The position numbers and the translations under genes were made by a program. Positions 20,279-25,823 of a DNA stretch of 38,450 nucleotides are shown here, piece by piece. The notes under the pieces were generated by a model that worked only from the letters and a program-made list of their open reading frames with translations, searched no databases and was not told the origin of the DNA. The stretch lies in the IMG/VR virus record IMGVR_UViG_3300042507_001950, positions 1 to 38,450 of that record. One strand, given 5' to 3'. The DNA is from a virus. Numbering within the stretch: the stretch's first letter is position 1; the number at the start of each line of letters is the position of its first letter.

Positions 20279-20442
20279 TACTTTACCTCCTTGTATAAAA
20301 AGTCCCAAGCCTTACGGCATAACACAATTGATTTGCAATTGTCACAACAGATAACCCCATGAGGGTTAAGGTCTAGGTCATAGACATCTACGCTGGCAGA
20401 TGTCGCCCCACATACTGAGGGGAGATTAACAAAGGTACTCAT
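20278..20442 (-). CDS. 54-aa Cys-containing protein
   Basis: Contains GVICCDNCKSIVLCRKAWDF (Cys pairs) after a Thr/Ser/Val-rich N-terminus. Ribosome binding for the next gene (AAGGAGG) lies in its last codons. Zinc binding likely. Confidence 0.6.
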   Translation of the reverse strand: MSTFVNLPSVCGATSASVDVYDLDLNPHGVICCDNCKSIVLCRKAWDFLYKEVK

Positions 20443-20630
20443 CTTGTAAGTCCTTCCTTTCCATAAGTGTTAATAAAATCAGGGAGAGCCATTACGCCCT
20501 TGTAGTCTTTACATCTAGGGCAAAATCTATTCCACCCGTCAAATAGTGTTATGCAGAAAGCGCAGATGTTATCCATAGCGCATAAGCCTTGCTCATCTAT
20601 AAATTGCATAGTGTCAAAAGTTTTATTCAT
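20439..20630 (-). CDS. Zinc-ribbon small protein
   Basis: 63 aa. Two knuckles: NICAFCITLFDGWN and FCPRCKDYKG. Classic four-Cys ribbon. ATGA overlaps at both ends. Confidence 0.7.
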   Translation of the reverse strand: MNKTFDTMQFIDEQGLCAMDNICAFCITLFDGWNRFCPRCKDYKGVMALPDFINTYGKEGLTR

Positions 20631-20803
20631 TTAGATACATACCAATCTGTCCATGCAGGAAATTGCTCAGGGTCACTATCATAGTAGTAACGCTCAATGT
20701 TGCTATCGCAAATCATGCATAGTGTGAATTGCTCATCTCCAATTTCTGAGATAGCAGAAACAAGAGGCTCATGCCACTTGCATAGTGTGTTTAGTGTAGT
20801 CAT
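20627..20803 (-). CDS. 58-aa zinc-binding small protein
   Basis: LCKWHEPL, then TLCMICDSNIERYYYDSDPE. C-x2-H plus CxxC site. AAAGGTAGG upstream. First gene of the minus operon fired from the divergent control region. Confidence 0.7.
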   Translation of the reverse strand: MTTLNTLCKWHEPLVSAISEIGDEQFTLCMICDSNIERYYYDSDPEQFPAWTDWYVSK

Positions 20804-20859
20804 TTTGACCTACCTTTCTTTAGCGGATTTCTTTACCGCTTGTGTTTCTTTATACTGTA

Positions 20860-20882
20860 ATTGTAGCATGGGGGTCTGACAA
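20860..20882 (-). promoter_or_regulatory. TTGTCAG-type promoter g
   Basis: TTGTCA (20877-20882), 11 bp ending TGC, TACAAT (20860-20865). Two Crp-type sites lie about 70 and 86 bp upstream of the predicted start. Confidence 0.8.
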
Positions 20883-20915
20883 ATCGCAAGTCCAAAATGG
20901 TATCAAAACGGACAT

Positions 20916-20947
20916 TGTGAGGCGTATCACATGAGACATAGGTCACA
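20916..20947. promoter_or_regulatory. Tandem Crp/GlxR-type sites
   Basis: Perfect TGTGA-GGCGTA-TCACA (20916-20931) directly abutting TGAGA-CATAGG-TCACA (20932-20947, one mismatch). Centres are 16 bp apart. Shared control region of promoters g and h. Confidence 0.8.
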
Positions 20948-21019
20948 TTTGAATGGTCAAAGATAAAAATGACCATTTTCTACGGCGTGTCGCCTTGACA
21001 AAATCGGGTCGAAAAAAAG

Positions 21020-21028
21020 TTATCCACA
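21020..21028 (+). other. DnaA box
   Basis: Perfect TTATCCACA, followed by a degenerate TGTGTATAA on the other strand. Sits between divergent promoters g and h. Confidence 0.55.
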
Positions 21029-21047
21029 GCCCCCTGTGTATAACCTA

Positions 21048-21063
21048 TGTGACGGACATCACA
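21048..21063. promoter_or_regulatory. Crp/GlxR-type site (TGTGA-N6-TCACA)
   Basis: Perfect palindrome, spacer CGGACA, centred about 74 bp upstream of the predicted start of plus-strand promoter h. Confidence 0.8.
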
Positions 21064-21100
21064 AAAATACTTTGCAGACACGCCCGAAAAACAGGCTAAT

Positions 21101-21123
21101 TTGTCAGTGGTAGGTGCTAAAAT
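21101..21123 (+). promoter_or_regulatory. TTGTCAG-type promoter h
   Basis: TTGTCA (21101-21106), 11 bp ending TGC, TAAAAT (21118-21123), leader with AAAGAAAGG. The only plus-strand copy; same geometry as the minus copies, which argues against chance. Confidence 0.8.
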
Positions 21124-21159
21124 ACTATGTATAAAGATTAACAAAGAAAGGTGTTCCCA

Positions 21160-21306
21160 ATGAATACACTAGAAAGACTAAGAGCAGAACAACAGGCTCG
21201 TTACGCTATTGAGCGTGAAAAGAATAAGGCTAAGATTGAGGCTATGTTTGCTAGTCACTCTCGCCCACTAAACAATGCCCACCTATTAGAAAAAGAGGAA
21301 AACTAA
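21160..21306 (+). CDS. 48-aa charged helical protein
   Basis: MNTLERLRAEQQARYAIERE, KNKAKIEAMFASHSR. Long amphipathic helix rich in Arg, Lys, Glu. GAAAGGTG upstream. First of four overlapping genes. Confidence 0.65.
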   Translation: MNTLERLRAEQQARYAIEREKNKAKIEAMFASHSRPLNNAHLLEKEEN

Positions 21307-21419
21307 TGAACCCATTTACAATGTTTATTGATTGGATTGAGGACTATCCAGAAGCAGGTATGATTTGCGCTATTGCAACAGTTATTGCTTGCACTATCGC
21401 AGGAATTGTTTGGGGGTGA
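21306..21419 (+). CDS. 37-aa membrane microprotein
   Basis: MNPFTMFIDWIEDYPEAGMI, then TM helix CAIATVIACTIAGIVWG. TAATG overlap with the previous gene. Confidence 0.6.
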   Translation: MNPFTMFIDWIEDYPEAGMICAIATVIACTIAGIVWG

Positions 21420-21423
21420 ATAA

Positions 21424-21585
21424 ATGAAAACCAATTTTGAGATTACACAAGAGATTAACACTCTTGCTAAAAAACACTATGGTGAGCAAGACCTTGCCTA
21501 TGTATGGGGTTGCGCTCAAGCGTTGCTTTCAGTAAGTCAATTAGATTTGATTCTAGGAATACTAAAAGAAAAGGAAACTAACTAA
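21424..21585 (+). CDS. 53-aa hypothetical protein
   Basis: MKTNFEITQEINTLAKKHYG, EQDLAYVWGCAQALLSVSQL. Helical. Spaced 4 nt from the previous stop. Confidence 0.6.
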   Translation: MKTNFEITQEINTLAKKHYGEQDLAYVWGCAQALLSVSQLDLILGILKEKETN

Positions 21586-21683
21586 TGAACGCTATGTACG
21601 CACACACCTGCGAGTTTTGCGGTGATACGGGTATCATCATTTTCTCTGAAAAAGAGACACGCATAGACCCTTGCAAATGTTAG
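21585..21683 (+). CDS. 32-aa zinc-ribbon microprotein
   Basis: MNAMYAHTCEFCGDTGIIIF, later CKC at the very end. CEFCGDTG is like a DnaJ-type or ribbon knuckle. TAATG overlap. Confidence 0.6.
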   Translation: MNAMYAHTCEFCGDTGIIIFSEKETRIDPCKC

Positions 21684-21696
21684 AATAAATCGGTGG

Positions 21697-21757
21697 CACT
21701 AGTGTTAGAATTATTGACGGCACTAGTGCTAAGATCTTTGCACCCACCACACTAGTG
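21697..21757. repeat. Three CACTAGTG palindromes
   Basis: CACTAGTG at 21697-21704, 21721-21728 and 21750-21757; the third extends to CACACTAGTGTG. Spacing 24 and 29 bp. Located after the last gene of the plus operon. Candidate operator or terminator-related element. Confidence 0.55.
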
Positions 21758-21887
21758 TGCTCACTAATTAAATTATTTATTCTACACAAAAGTATGTATC
21801 ATACACTTATAAAAAATATTCAGATTTTGGCCAAACCCCATTTATAAAATTTTTCAGATTTTGCACGGTATATGATAGAATATTCCT

Positions 21888-22028
21888 ATGGCCATACTAG
21901 ATAACGTAGATAACAATACATATCCATTATTTGAGACAGAATCATCTTCTCTGGCTATAAAGGTTTTTTCAGAAACCTGTTGCAATGGATGTTCTTGCAA
22001 ATCTGAATCAGATCACAAACCAGAATAA
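21888..22028 (+). CDS. 46-aa Cys-rich small protein
   Basis: MAILDNVDNNTYPLFETESS, then TCCNGCSCKSESDHK. Four Cys in CC-x2-C-x-C. Leaderless: TGATAGAAT, 6 nt, ATG. Two near-identical TTCAGATTTTG sequences lie upstream (about 21819 and 21854). Confidence 0.55.
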   Translation: MAILDNVDNNTYPLFETESSSLAIKVFSETCCNGCSCKSESDHKPE

Positions 22029-22082
22029 AGGTTTTATACTATAACTTTTTGTTATATATAAAAATTCAACGGTATATAAAAC

Positions 22083-22283
22083 CTACCACTTACCCACTGG
22101 GCATTTAGCATTAGCAAGCATAGACTTAGCAGCCATAAAGCAACCACACTTCTTGCATGTTTGGGTCTTTGGTCTAAAGAAATCACAGCCTTTACATATT
22201 TCTAATCTATGTGCTGCAACTTCTTCTGGCGATCTAGGAGATCCATCAAATAGGTTCCATGGACGAACATCTTTTTCTGACAT
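22083..22283 (-). CDS. Zinc-ribbon protein, DUF6171-like
   Basis: 66 aa from MSEKDVRPWNLF. HRLEICKGCDFFRPKTQTC, KKCGCFMAAKSMLANAKCPV then GKW. Same motif order as the protein at 27457, so the two are paralogues. Leaderless: TATAAT, 6 nt, ATG. Function unknown; the conserved CPxGKW end is distinctive. Confidence 0.75.
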   Translation of the reverse strand: MSEKDVRPWNLFDGSPRSPEEVAAHRLEICKGCDFFRPKTQTCKKCGCFMAAKSMLANAKCPVGKW

Positions 22284-22380
22284 ATATCTATTATAGCCTA
22301 TGTGGATATATAATTCCAGTGTTGACATTGTTAGGCATTATATGCCATATGTTGTCAGGGGGAGGTTTGTATACTCTATT

Positions 22381-22406
22381 TTCGGCTTAATTCGATTCCC
22401 GCCGAA
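22381..22406 (+). repeat. Inverted repeat TTCGGC/GCCGAA
   Basis: 6-bp arms around TTAATTCGATTCCC, upstream of the 22440 gene. The loop resembles a tRNA T-loop but no acceptor pairing exists. May be a terminator for upstream transcription. Confidence 0.4.
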
Positions 22407-22439
22407 TTTGAAATAAAAATAATGTATAATAGTGTTATT

Positions 22440-22727
22440 ATGACAGCAACTGACTGGGCTCAATTTATTCTCGCTTTGCTTTCAATTGGCGCAATTATAG
22501 TTGGTGCGATTCGCTGGTATATAAAAGTTCAAATCAAGCCAATTGCCGAAGCAATAGAAGATATCCGTGCCGAAACTAAAACCAACGGCGGAACCTCCAT
22601 GCGTGATGAGATTAAGTTCATTAAACTTGAACAAGAAAATGCTAGAGAAAAGCGTAAGGCAACTAGTGATAAACTTGATCATATGTACGATATTCTTTTA
22701 GAGTATGTTTCTAAGAATTCTAAATAA
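22440..22727 (+). CDS. Holin-like membrane protein
   Basis: 95 aa from MTATDWAQFILALLSI; TATAAT 9 nt upstream makes the mRNA nearly leaderless. N-terminal TM helix (about residues 8-27), then a charged coiled coil (LEQENAREKRKATSDKLDHM). Matches actinophage small membrane proteins often proposed as holins; the lysozyme gene is far away at 31436, so the role is uncertain. Confidence 0.65.
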   Translation: MTATDWAQFILALLSIGAIIVGAIRWYIKVQIKPIAEAIEDIRAETKTNGGTSMRDEIKFIKLEQENAREKRKATSDKLDHMYDILLEYVSKNSK

Positions 22728-22936
22728 CTACTATATATAATATATAAGATATCTTTTAAAAACTTAACTATAGTATATTCTTTCTTATATATATTTAAGT
22801 ATACACCAAAAGTTCTTTGTTTTAACCTTTAATACCCTGGCTGATTATAACTCTTTGATAACAATTTAGAATATAACTTTTTGTTACCATATATATAACG
22901 TTTTGTTATATTTCTATGTGTACTGGTATAAATTAA
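22728..22936. repeat. AT-rich gap with ATAAC-TTTTT-GTTAT repeats
   Basis: No gene seen. Contains ATAACTTTTTGTTAC (22873-22887) and ATAACGTTTTGTTAT (22895-22909); a third copy is at 22041-22055. Each can form a small hairpin with a T-rich loop. Confidence 0.5.
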
Positions 22937-22945
22937 TGTTATAAT
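22937..22945 (+). promoter_or_regulatory. Extended -10 promoter (TGTTATAAT)
   Basis: TGT-TATAAT, pointing into the hairpin RNA at 22953. No gene starts directly after it. Confidence 0.55.
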
Positions 22946-22952
22946 GTGAAGG

Positions 22953-23000
22953 CTGGCACCCTAAGTTCTACCCCCACCCCACTGCGCTTAGGGTGTCCAG
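22953..23000 (+). ncRNA. Candidate structured small RNA or leader
   Basis: Long stem CTGGCACCCTAAG (22953-22965) against CTTAGGGTGTCCAG (22987-23000), loop of 21 nt with CCCCCACCCC. Lies between two extended -10 promoters, so it would be the 5' end of one transcript. The C-rich loop could pair with ribosome binding sites (inference). Confidence 0.5.
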
Positions 23001-23010
23001 TTATGAATTA

Positions 23011-23019
23011 TGGTATAAT
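23011..23019 (+). promoter_or_regulatory. Extended -10 promoter (TGGTATAAT)
   Basis: Ends 8 nt before the ATG at 23028, so a very short or absent leader. Confidence 0.6.
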
Positions 23020-23027
23020 CTAATATT

Positions 23028-23444
23028 ATGTGCTCTCCTTCAATTGAAAAACTTGGTGCAACACCAGCCAACATCCAGTGGACTGTAGTCCGTGGAGACA
23101 CAGCAACGCTTAGAGTAGATTTTCTTGAAGATGATGAAGTTACAGCATACGATACAGGTGGATGGACATTTTCTGCTTCAGCCTATGATCCAGCAGGAGA
23201 TTTTATAGATGAATTAGTTGTTGAGTCATATGACGATGGAACAGTTTTTATTATTGCTAGTCAAGATATAACCGCTAACTGGGGTATTTCTAAGTATAAG
23301 CCTATTGTTGCAGAGTTAAGGTTTGACCTTACCGCCACAATTCCTGGAGATGGAGTTTCTGGCGGAGGAGGAGATCTTGAAACAGTATGGACTCCAGTCA
23401 TTGGAACAATCTGTGTTCTTGGAGATGTAAGTGGCACACTATGA
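23028..23444 (+). CDS. Baseplate BppU-like Ig-domain virion protein (paralogue 1)
   Basis: 138 aa. N-terminal NIQWTVVRGDTATLRVDFLEDD is the family signature (W-x3-RGDT-x5-F), followed by beta strands and a C-terminal WTPVIGTICVLGDVSGTL. The fold resembles the N-terminal domain of phage baseplate upper proteins. Two paralogues occur at 24293 and 32655. Likely a tail component. Confidence 0.75.
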   Translation: MCSPSIEKLGATPANIQWTVVRGDTATLRVDFLEDDEVTAYDTGGWTFSASAYDPAGDFIDELVVESYDDGTVFIIASQDITANWGISKYKPIVAELRFDLTATIPGDGVSGGGGDLETVWTPVIGTICVLGDVSGTL

Positions 23445-23521
23445 TTGTTAAAGTAACTTCAAATAAAGTAAACCTTCCACCTGCAATTAAAGTTGGAACA
23501 AAGATTTATAAAGTAAAGTAA
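23441..23521 (+). CDS. 26-aa microprotein
   Basis: MIVKVTSNKVNLPPAIKVGT then KIYKVK. ATGA overlap with the upstream stop. Basic, beta-hairpin-like. Could be a short structural peptide. Confidence 0.5.
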   Translation: MIVKVTSNKVNLPPAIKVGTKIYKVK

Positions 23522-23530
23522 AATATATCC

Positions 23531-24268
23531 ATGGCAACTAGCATGGAACCACCTCAACCTTTAAAGAAAAAAAAATATTTAGACGCAGTTAAATCTTCTA
23601 CTCCTCAAGAATTAGATAAACAATATATTGCAGTTCCTGGACTCCAAGGAGAAACTGGATTAACAGGTCCTAAAGGAGATAAGGGCGACAAGGGTGATAT
23701 AGGACCTCAAGGCCCAAAGGGTGATCAGGGTAAGACGGGTCCGCAAGGAGAGCGTGGAGAACCTGGTAGAGGCTCAGAAGGATATGATTCTGCTTCTGGA
23801 CAATATCCAGGTTGGGTGTATTATAAAAATGGATCAAATAAGATTACACTTCTTGGACCACAAAGGGGAGATGACGGATGGGTATCTATCAACTTTAGTC
23901 CAGACGTTGAATTATCAAATAAAGATTATATTATGAAGAATAGTCCAGAACTTTGGATATCAGATTCTGGGATGTTTAATTTTAAATCATTAAAACTAGG
24001 AGCCAAAGTTGATATAAGATATGACTTTACAATAACCACTGAGTCAAACTATACAGAGTTGTGGCTTAGAACATTTAATGAAAAATATTCAAACTCTCCA
24101 ACCTCATATGTGGCAAACCTTAAGTACCAGTATTCTTACGATATGTCATTTGTTCAAACGGTATATATTGATGACCAAAGAATTAAAGGATATGGAGCAA
24201 AACCACAGGCAAGAACAGATTCAGAAAGTAGCCTATGGCTAAAAGGGATCTATATATCAGTCTGTTAA
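23531..24268 (+). CDS. Collagen-like tail protein
   Basis: 245 aa. Residues about 37-84 are uninterrupted Gly-X-Y triplets (GLQGETGLTGPKGDKGDKGD and on), able to form a trimeric collagen helix, flanked by a basic N-terminal region and a C-terminal beta domain (YDFTITTESNYTELWLRTF). Such stalks occur in phage fibres. ATG preceded by only weak SD; probably co-translated with the 26-aa gene. Pro and Lys in the triplets would be candidate modification sites. Confidence 0.85.
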   Translation: MATSMEPPQPLKKKKYLDAVKSSTPQELDKQYIAVPGLQGETGLTGPKGDKGDKGDIGPQGPKGDQGKTGPQGERGEPGRGSEGYDSASGQYPGWVYYKNGSNKITLLGPQRGDDGWVSINFSPDVELSNKDYIMKNSPELWISDSGMFNFKSLKLGAKVDIRYDFTITTESNYTELWLRTFNEKYSNSPTSYVANLKYQYSYDMSFVQTVYIDDQRIKGYGAKPQARTDSESSLWLKGIYISVC

Positions 24269-24277
24269 TGGTATAAT
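24269..24277 (+). promoter_or_regulatory. Extended -10 promoter (TGGTATAAT)
   Basis: Just before the ORF at 24293; leader carries AGGAGG. Confidence 0.55.
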
Positions 24278-24292
24278 AAAGTAGGAGGAATA

Positions 24293-24649
24293 ATGGCATT
24301 TCCAGGCACATATAATTTTAGTTACTACCGTGGTGACACGTATCAATTTATCATCCGTCCCAAAAATGCAAATGGCACAACCTTTGCACTAGATGCTTAT
24401 ACCGCAGTATTTACAATAGCAAACAGACGTGGTAGCACTGGAACACAAATTGCAGCAACAGCAACAGTAGATACAGCAAACGACATTGTTACCTGCACAA
24501 TTACTCCTACTCAAGGAAGACAACTAGTTGCTGGAACATCATATGTCTATGACGTTCAAATTACAGATGTAGCGCCAAACCCAGATGTTATTTTTACTTT
24601 ACTTACTGGATCAATTACTGTAACAGATGATATTACTGGTGCCGTTTAA
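24293..24649 (+). CDS. BppU-like Ig-domain virion protein (paralogue 2)
   Basis: 118 aa. YNFSYYRGDTYQFIIRPKNA matches the signature of the 23028 protein, then ...FTIANRRGSTGTQI and a C-terminal FTLLTGSITVTDDITGAV. AGGAGGAATA is the ribosome binding site. TAATG overlap with the next gene. Confidence 0.75.
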   Translation: MAFPGTYNFSYYRGDTYQFIIRPKNANGTTFALDAYTAVFTIANRRGSTGTQIAATATVDTANDIVTCTITPTQGRQLVAGTSYVYDVQITDVAPNPDVIFTLLTGSITVTDDITGAV

Positions 24650-25212
24650 TGACAAACGTAGTATTATCTACAGACGACTTAACTGTTCTATCTGGACCAG
24701 AAGCAATTGAACTTTTAGTTGATATCGGACCTACAGGAACTCGTGGCAGTAAATTTTTTGTTGGGTTAGGAAATCCAAACCTAGATGAAAACTTAGACCC
24801 AATATTAAATGACATATATGTTAATTCATCTCCTGGAGCAGACTATGGATATTTATATCAATATGTTTCAGAGCCTGGTGGAGATACCTGGATAGAGGTT
24901 TTAAATATCAATCCAGCAATATATTCAAAAATACACACAGTTACTTTTGTTTCAGGAACAAGTGCAATTTCTGGTAGTGGATCTATAGTTATTCCAATAA
25001 CAGACATCACATCGGTAACTGGACTAGCAGCAGATAACTTTAGCATCCAGCATTCAGTTGTAAATTCAAACCCATTAGCATCATCTTTATCTTCCGTATT
25101 AGTATCTGGAACCGACTTAGTAATAAATCTTGAGGCATCAGAATATGATGGATCTTGGGGTCCACTTGATGCAGAAACATCCGTTCATCTATTTGTTTCG
25201 GTTGTGATATAA
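24649..25212 (+). CDS. Tail or virion protein
   Basis: 187 aa. Short collagen-like stretch in LLVDIGPTGTRGSKFFVGLG at residues 24-43, then a beta-rich domain (VTFVSGTSAISGSGSIVIPI). Fits the fibre locus. TAATG-linked with the Ig-domain gene, suggesting a joint complex. Confidence 0.7.
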   Translation: MTNVVLSTDDLTVLSGPEAIELLVDIGPTGTRGSKFFVGLGNPNLDENLDPILNDIYVNSSPGADYGYLYQYVSEPGGDTWIEVLNINPAIYSKIHTVTFVSGTSAISGSGSIVIPITDITSVTGLAADNFSIQHSVVNSNPLASSLSSVLVSGTDLVINLEASEYDGSWGPLDAETSVHLFVSVVI

Positions 25213-25213
25213 T
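25205..25213 (+). promoter_or_regulatory. Extended -10 promoter (TGATATAAT)
   Basis: Overlaps the stop of the previous gene; GAGGTGA SD before ATG 25231. Confidence 0.55.
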
Positions 25214-25230
25214 GAATGAGGTGAAATGAC

Positions 25231-25815
25231 ATGGCATCTGAATCTATAGGAGCAATTTATCCCACGGAGATCCCTGGGTATGCAGACAATGCTGACATTC
25301 AAGCAGCATTTAGACTATACCATTATGGGTCTACAGCATATAACACTGCAAATTCAAATACCGCAGAACTTGTAAACCCATCAATTGCCTACACACTAAA
25401 TAATTTACAAACACAAATAACAACTTTAATATCTCCAAGAGAAAAAGCAGCAATATCAGCAACGGCTGCTACTGGAACTGTGCATCTTAATGTTGTTACG
25501 GCATCTGTTCATATTTATACAATCAACTCAACAGCAAACTACGTATTAAATGTTCGTGGAAATGCATCAACTACTTTAAACTCATTAATGGCAGTTGGAG
25601 AATCTATTACAGTAACTTTTGAGCATCCAAATGGTGGAACAGCATATTATCCAAGTTCATATACAATTGATGGCAATGCCGTTACTCCAAAATGGCTGGG
25701 TGGAACAGCCCCTACAGGTGGAAATACTAACTCAACAGATGTGTATATGATCCAGATTAGAAAAACTGCTTCTGCTACCTTTACATGTCTGGCATCTCAA
25801 TCTAAGTTTGCTTAG
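25231..25815 (+). CDS. Tail-fibre-like protein
   Basis: 194 aa. N-terminal GAIYPTEIPGYADNADIQAA is a typical actinophage fibre start; then PSIAYTLNNLQTQITTLISP (trimer-like helix) and a beta domain ending FTCLASQSKFA. No catalytic motif. Confidence 0.7.
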   Translation: MASESIGAIYPTEIPGYADNADIQAAFRLYHYGSTAYNTANSNTAELVNPSIAYTLNNLQTQITTLISPREKAAISATAATGTVHLNVVTASVHIYTINSTANYVLNVRGNASTTLNSLMAVGESITVTFEHPNGGTAYYPSSYTIDGNAVTPKWLGGTAPTGGNTNSTDVYMIQIRKTASATFTCLASQSKFA

Positions 25816-25823
25816 GGGTTATC

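Noticed and set aside
22381-22406. Possible attachment site with tRNA-like TTCGATTCCC
   Set aside because: No integrase seen and no acceptor pairing; kept only as an inverted repeat.
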